A DNA stretch of 12,547 nucleotides from an uncultured Pseudobdellovibrionaceae bacterium (lineage in GTDB: Bacteria > Bdellovibrionota > Bdellovibrionia > Bdellovibrionales > Bdellovibrionaceae): positions 1 to 12,547 of the forward strand of contig CALCCV010000446.1 in NCBI GenBank assembly GCA_937900305.1. Direction: 5' to 3'. Made by a program: the position numbers and the translations under genes. The notes beneath the pieces were generated by a model, which was given only the letters and a program-made list of their open reading frames with translations, ran no database searches and was not told the DNA's origin. This document shows positions 1 to 6,904 of the stretch, in pieces. Every line of letters begins with the position of its first letter. The first letter of the stretch is position 1.

Positions 1-560
1 CCACCGAAACCACTTTGTATCAGGCCTTTTACCAAAGGCATTTTCTCCTGAGGAGCTAAATAAAAAAATCTTCCCCCCCAATCTGCAGATACTAGACTCA
101 GCGGGCCCCCGGCCTCTTCGCGAAGTTCTGGGCCAAAGACAGTTAACTCAGAACTTTCTGCTACGACCTGAAAATCAGTTTCAAAAAACTGCTGCTTCTT
201 GGCTTGGATAGCTTTTAGGTCAATTTCAACAACGCTGACATCATTGCCCGAATCATGAAAAGCTGCACGAATGGGTGCCCGCTCCCAACGTTTCGGATTG
301 GCACCATCGATACGAATTTCGATCTCGGTCCCACTTATGACGTGAGCGTTCGAGACTAGAAAAATTCGCGATTCCTCTTTCGCTGGGGAGCTACGAACTA
401 ACGTGCCAAGACCGGTAACCTGAACTGCATTGGCCCCCGAGCCAAACTGACTGCGAACCTCAAGCACTCCTTTCGGACTAGCGATTGCAATGTTTACGAA
501 TAACAAAAAGAGAAGCATTAAAGGTAATCGAATGCAAAAAAAGCCTCTTGAGTTTTTCAT
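1..560 (-). CDS. Secreted trypsin-like serine protease, 3' end cut by window
   Basis: The reading frame opens with ATG at 560 and stays open to the window edge (186 codons). Residues 1-27 form a signal peptide: basic start, long Leu/Phe/Val core, and a likely cleavage site AIA before Ser28, so the product should be periplasmic or secreted. Residues 48-76 (VTGLGTLVRSS, then FLVSNAHVISG) match the beta-barrel segment around the catalytic His of trypsin/HtrA-like peptidases, giving His73. GNDVSVVEID supplies the probable catalytic Asp107. The Ser region lies at or beyond the window edge; the visible end (QSGFGG) does not show it clearly. Its ATG overlaps the stop of the upstream winged-helix gene in an ATGA, so translation is probably coupled. 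Family assignment is from motifs only, and substrate and activity are unknown. An inactive homolog remains possible until the Ser is seen. Confidence 0.75.
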   Translation of the reverse strand, partial: MKNSRGFFCIRLPLMLLFLLFVNIAIASPKGVLEVRSQFGSGANAVQVTGLGTLVRSSPAKEESRIFLVSNAHVISGTEIEIRIDGANPKRWERAPIRAAFHDSGNDVSVVEIDLKAIQAKKQQFFETDFQVVAESSELTVFGPELREEAGGPLSLVSADWGGRFFYLAPQEKMPLVKGLIQSGFG

Positions 561-1900
561 TTTAACTGTTCCGCTGAGGTTGCAAGTCGATACTTCTGAC
601 GTTCATGGATAATTAGGCCAGGGAAGCGAGTTTGAAGACGGTACATCAAGTCACGAAAGCGCCGCAGGCTTGAATCACCCACCAACTCAATTCCGTAGAT
701 GGCCGCAATCAATTCTCGCGAACTTTTGGGGCTAAAACTTAACAAGCGCAACAGAGTTTCGCCGAGCCCTCCCAAGTGTTTTTGTGAAACCTCTTTGTCC
801 TTCCAATAATGACACGGCACTGACTCCGGTGTCGCAAAAGCATCCGCGTCTGTCTCTAATAACCAGGGATGCACTGCCGTTAAACTTTGGGCTGCCGCTT
901 CTGCAAACTTATTGTAGCGGCCGTTTAACTCTTCAAACGCAGATAGCGCGTCTGTCTTTCTCCCCAGCTTCGCCAGTAGATCCACCCGCTGAGCATGGAT
1001 ATCCATGACCTGACTGGAATGATGCACCTTCAAAGCCAGTGCAAGGGCTTTATTGATCATCTTGAGCGCATTTCTATAACTACCAAGACTTTCGTATTCG
1101 CCGGAGAGATTCGTGTAGCAAGCGATTAATAAAACCTCGTCACCGAGATTCTGTGTCGTTCTGAGCAGATCCAAAAAGTCAGCCAGATAACAAACTTCGA
1201 ATTGGGCTTGACCGCGCGCCACCGTCAAATTGAATTTTGAACGATTCGCTTTCTTGCGAGCCCCGACGGTTTCGAATAATTTCATACATTCTTTGGTGAT
1301 TTCGAACGACTCGTCAAAAGCCTCTGCACCGTGAAGAATATCTGCCACTTGAAAATAAGCTTCCGCTTTAAACAATGTAAAAAGAAGCTCGAGCCCTTCC
1401 CAATCCGAACTTGTCTCTGATGTTTGGGCGTTTGGCGATTTCGCGCCTGGCGAAAAAGACCAGCCAAGGACGGTTCGACAGATTGCTTGGGCACGAGTTT
1501 TTGACAATCGTCCAACGAAAGAATGGCGATGAAAAAACCTGAGATGAATGAGCTTTCGAACTGCCAGATAAACCGAACGGAGTTCTTCATCGCGACTGCA
1601 TTCATTTCGAAATGTGTATCGCCATTTGCGCTTAGCTTCGGTCATCAAGTTAAGATCTAAGGAATACCGAGCCAGAATCGAAAATCCGTACACTTTAGCC
1701 AACGCATTGACCGAGTGCCAAAGAGGGGCTTCAAAGACCTCTGAGTTTTGAACCGAAAAGACCTGCCCGTTCGCCAGCAAGTTCGGTAGTTCAAACGAGC
1801 TGCCCTCAACGACGTCAATCCACAAAGCCAGCCAATTATGATTAACAGCTGTCAGATCATTTGACATTTGAGCAGAGTTTTTCGGCGATTGAACTGGCAT
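557..1900 (-). CDS. Helical-repeat (TPR-like) protein with C-terminal winged helix, putative regulator
   Basis: This 447-residue protein has two parts. Most of its length is alpha-helical; residues of about 260-340 have TPR-like spacing (ACYTNLSGEYESLGSYRNALKMINKALALA is split over two helices, followed by AQRVDLLAKLGRKTDAL). Residues 376-445 look like an OmpR/PhoB-type winged helix: SSRELIAAIYG, then RDLMYRLQTRFP as the likely recognition helix, then a KYRL hairpin. The frame opens further upstream to 2041, but that would run into the divergent gene. ATG 1900 has AGAGGG just upstream. ATG 1867 (MSNDLT) is a real alternative because it aligns better with the divergent paralog. The stop overlaps the protease ATG. 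A transcriptional role is inferred from the winged helix; the repeats may sense a protein partner. There is no receiver or membrane segment. Confidence 0.7.
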   Translation of the reverse strand: MPVQSPKNSAQMSNDLTAVNHNWLALWIDVVEGSSFELPNLLANGQVFSVQNSEVFEAPLWHSVNALAKVYGFSILARYSLDLNLMTEAKRKWRYTFRNECSRDEELRSVYLAVRKLIHLRFFHRHSFVGRLSKTRAQAICRTVLGWSFSPGAKSPNAQTSETSSDWEGLELLFTLFKAEAYFQVADILHGAEAFDESFEITKECMKLFETVGARKKANRSKFNLTVARGQAQFEVCYLADFLDLLRTTQNLGDEVLLIACYTNLSGEYESLGSYRNALKMINKALALALKVHHSSQVMDIHAQRVDLLAKLGRKTDALSAFEELNGRYNKFAEAAAQSLTAVHPWLLETDADAFATPESVPCHYWKDKEVSQKHLGGLGETLLRLLSFSPKSSRELIAAIYGIELVGDSSLRRFRDLMYRLQTRFPGLIIHERQKYRLATSAEQLK

Positions 1901-1957
1901 AATCCCTCTAACTGCAAGTTGGCTGCCTAAGCCGGCTACCTTGATGAGTTCTCCGTA

Positions 1958-1986
1958 ATCAGAGTGCTTCGGCATTAGGATTGCAA
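1958..1986 (-). promoter_or_regulatory. Weak candidate promoter for the minus-strand regulator/protease operon
   Basis: Read on the minus strand, TTGCAA (1981-1986) and TCTGAT (1958-1963) are separated by exactly 17 bases. Each matches the sigma70 consensus at 4 of 6 positions. It lies 58 bases before ATG 1900, inside the short divergent intergenic region. No comparable promoter was found for the plus-strand gene. Confidence 0.22.
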
Positions 1987-1999
1987 AAGACAACCACCA

Positions 2000-3085
2000 A
2001 TGACAAACCTTAGCTCTTCCAGCACGGCCGCTCATCACCACACCTGGCTACAAATCATTCAGGCTTATCCAGAAGAGCTCCCTGATTTATTGATGAATCT
2101 CTCCAGAGACACTGCGAACACTGCACTGCCCTTGGCGTATGGTCTTAGTCTCTTAGCTGTTTTTCATCAGGACTGGCGACTCCTCCGAAAAGCACGGGCG
2201 ATACTGCATAGATATTCTGGTCAATGGAGTCTCGACGAATTGCACACCTCAAATCTCCTAAGGGCAACAATCCGTTTTCCCGCACTCCAACTCTTGCTGC
2301 TAAAAAATCCCAGAAATTGCCAATCTGACCGCCTCCTGTTGTTTCAAAAGTCACTGGCGATGTGGAACCATCAATTGGCCTTCAGTTCAAAAAAAATGGA
2401 GCCATTCTTAAAAAATGTTCTCTGTGCTGAGGTGACGAACATCTCTTTCAAGCTTAAACTCGATCTCGACCAACCGCTCTCCACCCAAGCTATTGATGGC
2501 ACCCAAGCGACTTTAGATACCCATCACCAACGCCGCATGAGCCACTTCCTTACAATTGGCGCTATCCAGAAGGCCAACCAGTGTGAGTTTCATTGGCTTA
2601 TGCTCCAGCAAACGACCCAGCGAACGCCACTCAACCTTTCTCACTTGACCCAATTGCTGAGACTGCTCGAAGAGTCCAAGCGCTTAAAAGATTTGCCGAT
2701 GATTATCGAGTGCAAATATGCTCTGGCTCAATACTACCTCCAACAAAGCGCCGAAAGGCGAGCTCGGCAAATTATCAGTTCCGCAATCGAAGACGCAAAG
2801 GAACCAAAGAGCCACGCATATCGTCACAAACTTGAGGCGCTTCACCGCCAATTGCAGAAACCCGCCACTTCGCCAACACCGCAGATCACTCCTTTGGAGG
2901 CGAAGCTCATCGAATTTCTGGAAAGCCAACCCTTGAATTGCTTGGAATTATCCGAAAATCTGTATGGGGATAAGATTTCCATAGAAGCCGCTGAAGGCCG
3001 GGTCAAAAACCTCCTTCACCGGCTCCGTGCAAAATTTCCGAACCTTCTTGAAATCAAAGATAACAAATATCACCTGATGCGATGA
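2000..3085 (+). CDS. Helical-repeat protein with C-terminal winged helix, paralog of the divergent gene
   Basis: This 361-residue soluble protein is almost all helical from residue 15 to 290, with no clear canonical TPR. Residues 296-361 form a probable OmpR/PhoB-like winged helix: LELSENLYGDK, then GRVKNLLHRLRAKFP as the recognition helix, then DNKYHL as the wing. The same order appears in the divergent gene: ELxxxxYG, then L-x-x-RL-x-x-x-FP-x-L, then KYxL. The N-termini also align, with Trp-Leu followed by ELP-D/N-LL-x-N in both, which supports ATG 2000 as the true start. An in-frame TAG at 1976 prevents extension. There is no Shine-Dalgarno sequence. I infer duplication and divergence of one ancestral gene. 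The role is probably DNA binding, possibly cross-regulating its neighbour. It ends 2 bases before the stop of the converging gene. Confidence 0.72.
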   Translation: MTNLSSSSTAAHHHTWLQIIQAYPEELPDLLMNLSRDTANTALPLAYGLSLLAVFHQDWRLLRKARAILHRYSGQWSLDELHTSNLLRATIRFPALQLLLLKNPRNCQSDRLLLFQKSLAMWNHQLAFSSKKMEPFLKNVLCAEVTNISFKLKLDLDQPLSTQAIDGTQATLDTHHQRRMSHFLTIGAIQKANQCEFHWLMLQQTTQRTPLNLSHLTQLLRLLEESKRLKDLPMIIECKYALAQYYLQQSAERRARQIISSAIEDAKEPKSHAYRHKLEALHRQLQKPATSPTPQITPLEAKLIEFLESQPLNCLELSENLYGDKISIEAAEGRVKNLLHRLRAKFPNLLEIKDNKYHLMR

Positions 3086-3087
3086 CC

Positions 3088-3408
3088 TTACTGAACTTTC
3101 GGAAAAACCCGAATGAGCATCGCTCGCCCGCCATCTGCCGCTCGACCTTCAATCTCACTCAGAGATGGCAAAACTTCCGTTAGAATGTAGGCCTCGTCAG
3201 TGTCTTCCAACTGAGAACAAAGGGTGCCGTTCTTTAACCCCTCAAAAGCTTTTGCCGCCACGTTATCTCGGTCAAAATAACCTTCCTGAAGATAGGTTTT
3301 GACCATCGAAATATGAGCATCAGGAAAGCGACAAGTCGTTGACGGCTCCGCACCGACAGAAAGAGCTACTAAACTAACAACCAAAAAAAATACTGACTTC
3401 ATTTTCAT
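3088..3408 (-). CDS. Small exported protein of unknown function
   Basis: ATG 3408 is preceded by GGAG at a spacing of 5, so the longer open frame to 3444 is not the start. The 106-residue product begins MKMKS, followed by a hydrophobic core rich in Val, Leu and Phe and a likely cleavage after SVGA, giving a mature periplasmic protein of about 85 residues. Two cysteines (TTCRF and GTLCSQ) could form one disulfide. The mature part is mixed charged and helical. The spacing of DTDEAYILTEVLPSLSEIEG resembles no family I recognise. It converges on the winged-helix gene, with 2 bases between stops and no terminator between them. A candidate promoter lies at 3445-3476. Confidence 0.65.
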   Translation of the reverse strand: MKMKSVFFLVVSLVALSVGAEPSTTCRFPDAHISMVKTYLQEGYFDRDNVAAKAFEGLKNGTLCSQLEDTDEAYILTEVLPSLSEIEGRAADGGRAMLIRVFPKVQ

Positions 3409-3444
3409 ATTTACTCCAGCAAGAGGGTTAAGGTCTGAAATCAC

Positions 3445-3476
3445 ATTATCCTAAAAACCGCCCTAGCCAGAGTCAG
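3445..3476 (-). promoter_or_regulatory. Candidate sigma70-like promoter for the small exported protein
   Basis: On the minus strand, CTGACT (3471-3476), a 17-base spacer and TAGGAT (3448-3453) fit a sigma70 arrangement. An overlapping GATAAT at 3445-3450 is an even better -10 but sits at a spacing of 20. The expected transcript start is about 30 bases upstream of ATG 3408. Confidence 0.35.
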
Positions 3477-3500
3477 ACCAGGGTAGAAAGGAACCAAAAA

Positions 3501-3728
3501 GATGCCAGAAATTGTCACTATATGACAGCATTGCCGGAAGTTTTTTTCCACTCGCTAAAGACAGAACTGATCTATCGCAGGAACTGCAAAACCCGAGAAG
3601 AAGCAAAGCAAGCAATCTAGACTTTGTACAATCGAGAACGGCGGCACTCAAATCTTTCTGCACGCATTTGCCCTCCGCCAGCTCTCTCCAATCGTTGAAA
3701 TTCCGTGTCCGACAAATGGTAGTTTTCA
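3501..3728 (+). mobile_element. Remnant of an IS3-family insertion sequence (3' end of orfB transposase)
   Basis: Broken frames carry the characteristic C-terminal signature of IS3-family OrfB (DDE integrase-like transposase). YDSIAGSFF at 3521-3547 corresponds to the family's YDNAxAESFF. After a frame change near 3550, LKTELIYRRN and KTREEAKQAI follow at 3555-3617, where the catalytic Glu normally lies in the ESFF segment. An in-frame TAG is at 3618. YNRERRHS at 3627-3650 matches the usual YNRxRRHS, with the few residues normally preceding it deleted. The last bases, from TGTCCGACAAAT (3706) to TTTTCA (3728), look like a right terminal repeat ending in the CA typical of this family. SDQG around 3471-3482 may be a further upstream scrap. 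The ESFF Glu is Gly here, and with frameshifts and a stop it cannot be active. Confidence 0.75.
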
Positions 3729-4355
3729 CGTCAGGACGGGAAAGCGGAAAGTGAAGAACTTGGATGTCAGACAGCGCATGTGCGAACTTTTGATGTTCGT
3801 CAATTCGGATCTAGCGGAAGAAGTCGGAAAGAACGTGGGCTGCGCCTTGCCCGAGAAGCCGAGTTTGCCTCCGAATGCCGCCGACCCCGAGAACAATATT
3901 GTGCCAGCCAACCGCTCCCTGCAAGCGGCGACCGGCTCGGATCGGAATCTAGAACCGAAAGTTCAACTTCCCAAAAAATCAAAAGCTCTTAGCATCTTGC
4001 TCAACAATCCGAAAGAAGTTCGCTCCCGCAAAGTGGCTCTGCTAGTTTCTTCCGAAACAGACGACAGGAACATCGAGACGATCAAGGCCGCCTTAAAGAA
4101 AAATCGCATTTCCGCAGAAGTGGTTATTCCGCAATTGAGCTTGGGCAAAGACAATGAAGATGGGGCCAACGTTGAAAAGTGCGAAATGCGGCTGATTTTC
4201 TCGCCCAAGTGACAATGAACCTGCATGAAGACGCACCCGGAGTGGTCATCAGTTCAGGAGACTTCGAGGCGGCTTCCGTGAAAGAGTTCGTAGTCTTGCT
4301 TTGCGAACACCGCCATTGGACGCGCGAAGAGACTGCGGCGGCTTTGCCGTACTAA
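3729..4355 (+). pseudogene. katE: Degraded C-terminal part of a large-subunit (HPII/KatE-type) catalase
   Basis: Frame one (3729 to about 4180) reads GKRKVKNLDVRQRM, then MFVNSDLAEEVGKNVG and LPEKPSLPP, then KALSILLNNPKEVRSRKVALLV, then IKAALKKNRISAEVVIPQ. This is the order seen at the end of clade 2 catalases: the helix after the haem domain, a proline-rich linker, and the flavodoxin/DJ-1-like C-terminal domain. The frame stops at 4210-4212. From about 4180 the third frame continues with the family's terminal block, PGVVISSGDFEAASVKEFV and CEHRHWTREE, ending at TAA 4353. About 60 residues of the C-terminal domain between the two blocks are missing. The haem-binding catalase core (about 500 residues) is absent from the window. 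A 153-codon open frame with GTG at 3751 exists but is only a fragment. It directly abuts the IS3 remnant. Assignment is from remembered family motifs. Confidence 0.75.
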
Positions 4356-4599
4356 ACCAATACTGGAATACTTAAATCTTTTTTTACATCTCGATTGGAG
4401 CTCTCAACGACAAACTTTGGCGTGTAATAAACCGCGCAAACTCCCGCTCGCGTCATTCGAAGGGCGAGTTAAGAATATGGATTGCAATGTGAGACTCGGC
4501 AAAATACTAACCACGGCCTATGAGCAAAACAATCAGTTTCACTCGTCAAACCCCTCGCTGCAAAAAACCGTGTTCTAACACCGGCCGGTGTACAAATCC
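4356..4599. other. Non-coding stretch with short palindromes, no gene seen
   Basis: I see no convincing gene between the catalase remnant and the hairpin-rich region. The strand is rich in short stops. A perfect 14-base palindrome, ACACCGGCCGGTGT, sits at 4578-4591. Just before it, CCGTGT (4568-4573) can also pair with the left half of the palindrome, so two mutually exclusive hairpins are possible. GTGAGAC (4489-4495) can pair with GTTTCAC (4536-4542) with one wobble. This may be the 5' part of the structured RNA proposed next to it, or decayed sequence. Confidence 0.4.
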
Positions 4600-4788
4600 T
4601 GGCCGCGCGACGCCGTCGAGCGCCCCTGGCCAAAACATCGACATTCCAAACTGAGATTTCAGTCACGTCGTCGAATTAAATCGACGGGCGAGCGCCCCAT
4701 TCACCGAAGTGGAGTGGCCAGGCGCTTGCAATACTACAAGTCACCCCCCCTTTAGGCGGTCAGTTCCCCCACTGGCCGCTTTTTTTTT
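4600..4788 (+). ncRNA. Candidate structured RNA ending in an intrinsic terminator
   Basis: A long-range stem pairs 4617-4632 with 4715-4728: CGAGCGCC, a two-base CC bulge, then TGGCCA, against TGGCCAGGCGCTTG, with one G-U pair. It encloses several local hairpins. These are ACTGA/TCAGT with loop GATT (4650-4663), CGTCGA/TCGACG with loop ATTAAA (4669-4686), GGGC/GCCC (4686-4697, competing for one base), and a CGAA tetraloop hairpin (4700-4713). The closed multibranch shape is followed 27 bases later by a strong terminator, fixing the plus strand. It does not resemble tmRNA, RNase P RNA or SRP RNA by their conserved motifs. The 5' end and promoter are uncertain. It could instead be a decayed intergenic sequence, since no homologs can be compared here. 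Confidence 0.33.
4756..4788 (+). terminator. Strong Rho-independent terminator
   Basis: GCGGTCAGT (4756-4764) pairs with ACTGGCCGC (4771-4779) through nine pairs including one G-U, with loop TCCCCC. It is followed by nine T residues (4780-4788). No intact gene lies upstream on this strand for more than 1 kb, so it either ends the candidate structured RNA or is a relic of the catalase transcription unit. Confidence 0.85.
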
Positions 4789-4906
4789 GCAACAAGTGGA
4801 TCGCGTGATGGCTGGCCGACGCGAGACTACGCAATCAGCCGCCGTCGTTGCGAACGACTATTTCTCACGACTCTCTATGCACGATCATCGAAAGTGAAAA
4901 ATATCT

Positions 4907-4926
4907 GCTCCCCATGCAATGGGGGC
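4907..4926 (+). promoter_or_regulatory. Hairpin in the leader of the membrane glycosyltransferase gene
   Basis: CCCCAT (4910-4915) and ATGGGG (4919-4924) form a GC-rich stem with a GCA triloop, extendable by a T-G pair. It ends about 22 bases before ATG 4947. There is no T run, so it is not a terminator. No Shine-Dalgarno sequence is visible between it and the start. Function unknown. Confidence 0.35.
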
Positions 4927-4946
4927 TGTGCTAAATCATTCACTGA

Positions 4947-6875
4947 ATGACATCAGATTCCCTCTCTCTCCCCAGAAAATACATCATCGTGCTTATTGGT
5001 TTAGCACTGCATGTTTTGATATCGTTGAATGTGCCACTGACTCTGCTTGCGGATAACAACGTTGATGATCAGCTTTATATGAAACTTGCTGGGTATATGT
5101 TGAAGGGTGCGTGGCTTGGCCCCTACGATGGACTGACATTGCAAAAAGGAATCGGGGCGCCGCTTTTTATCGCACTGAGTGCCGCGTTCGCTTTGCCATT
5201 TCGCTTGTTTCTCAGTTTGAGCAACGGTCTGGCGATTTCATTTCTGGCGCTGGGGTTGCGACGCCTGGGTGCCTCTAAAAAATGGGTGTGGGCGGCCTGG
5301 GCGATGGCTATCTTTTCTCCACACTACTGGGATAGTGAAAGCCAGCGGGTTTCGCGAGATTTGATTTTAGGTGTGCTGTCGACGGCGCTGATTGCAACAC
5401 TGATTTGGATGATCTATCTGCAGAAAATTCACCGGGCGCGATTTTGGGTTTGGGGCTTGGCCGCCGGCGGAGTTTGGGGTTGGCTGTGGATGACCCGAGA
5501 AGAGAGCGTCTGGAGTCTTTTGCCAGTTGGGCTTCTGTGTCTCGTCAGTTTTCAAATTCAACCCGGTCGTCGGTTTTGGCAACGAGGTTTGGGAATCGCC
5601 ATGGTGGGAATTGGATTTTTCTCTTTTATGGCAGCCAACAGTGCTGCCAATCTTTGGAAGTACGGCACCTTCGACACCATCGAAGTTTGGCAAGAGGAAT
5701 TCAAAGATGCTTATGGTTCGCTCGCCAGAGTTTTGCCCGCTCCCCCACACCGAGAGATCGTTGTGTCACTAGCCAACATCGAAAAAATTCGAAAAGTTTC
5801 CATAAGCTTTGATCGCCTTATGACCTTTTTCCCAAAATCCATGGCCAACTTCGGTTGCCAGGAGAAGATCTGCAAAGGCGAATACTCATCGGGATGGTGG
5901 ATGACAGGTCTTCGCATCGCCATGTCAGAGTCCGGGATGGGCACCTCTGGAGCTACTGCCAAAGTGGCCTGGCGCAGAATCTCTGACGAAGTCAATCGGG
6001 CCTGCGAAACCTCACAGCTTGAGTGCGGACCGTGGCGGCGAACGTTGGTGCCGGCGGTGTCACCGCTCATTGCTTGGCAAGCCTTTCTTCTTGGAACTAA
6101 AAACTTTTTTAAGATGCTCGACTACAGTGGTTTTACTTACGAAGTTCGAGCCGCGCGGGGCTCCCCTTATCTGATTCAAGTTTTTTCTGACTTATTGAGT
6201 TCACCGGCGGTTCCCAACCTTCGGGATTTGGTTTTGCGAGCCGAGCTTCACTCTCCCGAGAAAGCGCAACTCCTATCCATCGACACTCCCACTGAGCAAA
6301 CCTCGGCGATTTTAACGACCCTCGATTCGAAATCAGTAGACCACGGATTTTTACAGCGCTTAGAGCTTCGAATTCCTGTCACTTGCGACTCTTGTGTTTT
6401 GAAATTTAAGAGTGAAAATTTAAATTTCGGCATTCCCATAGTTTGGGCGGCCACGCCGAATGCCACGCCCATTCCAGTTCCCGAAGGAGTTCGCTTTTCG
6501 ATCCTGCGGGCATTTAGCGCCGAGTACACAGATTTTTTACCCGTGCTGGCTCGTGCTAAAATCGCATTTCTGGTGGTTGAGAAATTGCGTTGGCTTTATC
6601 AATATCTGATCTACATTTGGTTAGCCTTAGGTCTTTTCGCGGCCGTCCGATTTCGCCCCCGACGGAGTCCCCGTTGGACTCACGCCATCTACTGGGGTCT
6701 TTTTTTGGTGCCATTTTTAAGCGTGTACGCCAGATTAGGTATTTTTGCCTTAGTCGAAGTGACTTCATTCAAAACTACGTACTATATCTATTTTCTTCCG
6801 CTCTATCCACTGCTGCTGATGTGGCCGGCCTTCCCTACAAAGGAATTTTATCCGGCCAAAGAATTGAAGAAATAA
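4947..6875 (+). CDS. Polytopic membrane protein, GT-C-type glycosyltransferase candidate
   Basis: This is a 642-residue integral membrane protein. An N-terminal membrane helix at about 11-33 is followed by an acidic loop, DNNVDDQLYMK, with Asp40-Asp41, then GAWLGPYDGLTLQKG at 54-68. That order (acidic pair, WLGxYD, TLxKGxGxP) recalls undecaprenyl-phosphate-sugar-dependent GT-C enzymes and related hypothetical proteins, in which the first-loop acidic pair is catalytic or metal-binding. About seven more helices lie between 70 and 235. A large mostly soluble segment follows at 240-545, presumably periplasmic, with Cys residues (GCQEKICKG, CETSQLEC, CDSC). Three more helices end the protein (about 555-625). 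ATG 4947 is the only reasonable start and lacks a ribosome-binding sequence. No sugar-pathway neighbours are present, so donor and acceptor cannot be named. Confidence 0.65.
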   Translation: MTSDSLSLPRKYIIVLIGLALHVLISLNVPLTLLADNNVDDQLYMKLAGYMLKGAWLGPYDGLTLQKGIGAPLFIALSAAFALPFRLFLSLSNGLAISFLALGLRRLGASKKWVWAAWAMAIFSPHYWDSESQRVSRDLILGVLSTALIATLIWMIYLQKIHRARFWVWGLAAGGVWGWLWMTREESVWSLLPVGLLCLVSFQIQPGRRFWQRGLGIAMVGIGFFSFMAANSAANLWKYGTFDTIEVWQEEFKDAYGSLARVLPAPPHREIVVSLANIEKIRKVSISFDRLMTFFPKSMANFGCQEKICKGEYSSGWWMTGLRIAMSESGMGTSGATAKVAWRRISDEVNRACETSQLECGPWRRTLVPAVSPLIAWQAFLLGTKNFFKMLDYSGFTYEVRAARGSPYLIQVFSDLLSSPAVPNLRDLVLRAELHSPEKAQLLSIDTPTEQTSAILTTLDSKSVDHGFLQRLELRIPVTCDSCVLKFKSENLNFGIPIVWAATPNATPIPVPEGVRFSILRAFSAEYTDFLPVLARAKIAFLVVEKLRWLYQYLIYIWLALGLFAAVRFRPRRSPRWTHAIYWGLFLVPFLSVYARLGIFALVEVTSFKTTYYIYFLPLYPLLLMWPAFPTKEFYPAKELKK

Positions 6876-6904
6876 AGAATTAGCTTTTTAGCAATGTCCC
6901 AAAC

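Noticed and set aside
1901..2041. N-terminal extension of the minus-strand winged-helix protein to 2041
   Set aside because: It would overlap the start of the divergent gene. The added residues lack similarity to the paralog, and there is a Shine-Dalgarno-like AGAGGG before ATG 1900.
3409..3444. Longer start for the small exported protein
   Set aside because: It would place 12 residues before the signal peptide, while ATG 3408 has GGAG at good spacing.
3463..3729. 88-codon minus-strand open frame with a few hydrophobic residues
   Set aside because: It is antisense to the IS3 transposase remnant and has no ribosome-binding sequence or recognisable domain.
3751..4212. 153-codon open frame as an independent intact gene
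   Set aside because: It starts at an internal GTG, its similarity to catalase begins before that codon, and the family block continues in another frame after the stop.
4600..4788. tmRNA, RNase P RNA or SRP RNA
   Set aside because: The conserved primary-sequence motifs of these RNAs were looked for by eye and not seen.
4709..4897. 62-codon plus-strand open frame
   Set aside because: It runs straight through the intrinsic terminator and its T run, so it is unlikely to be translated.
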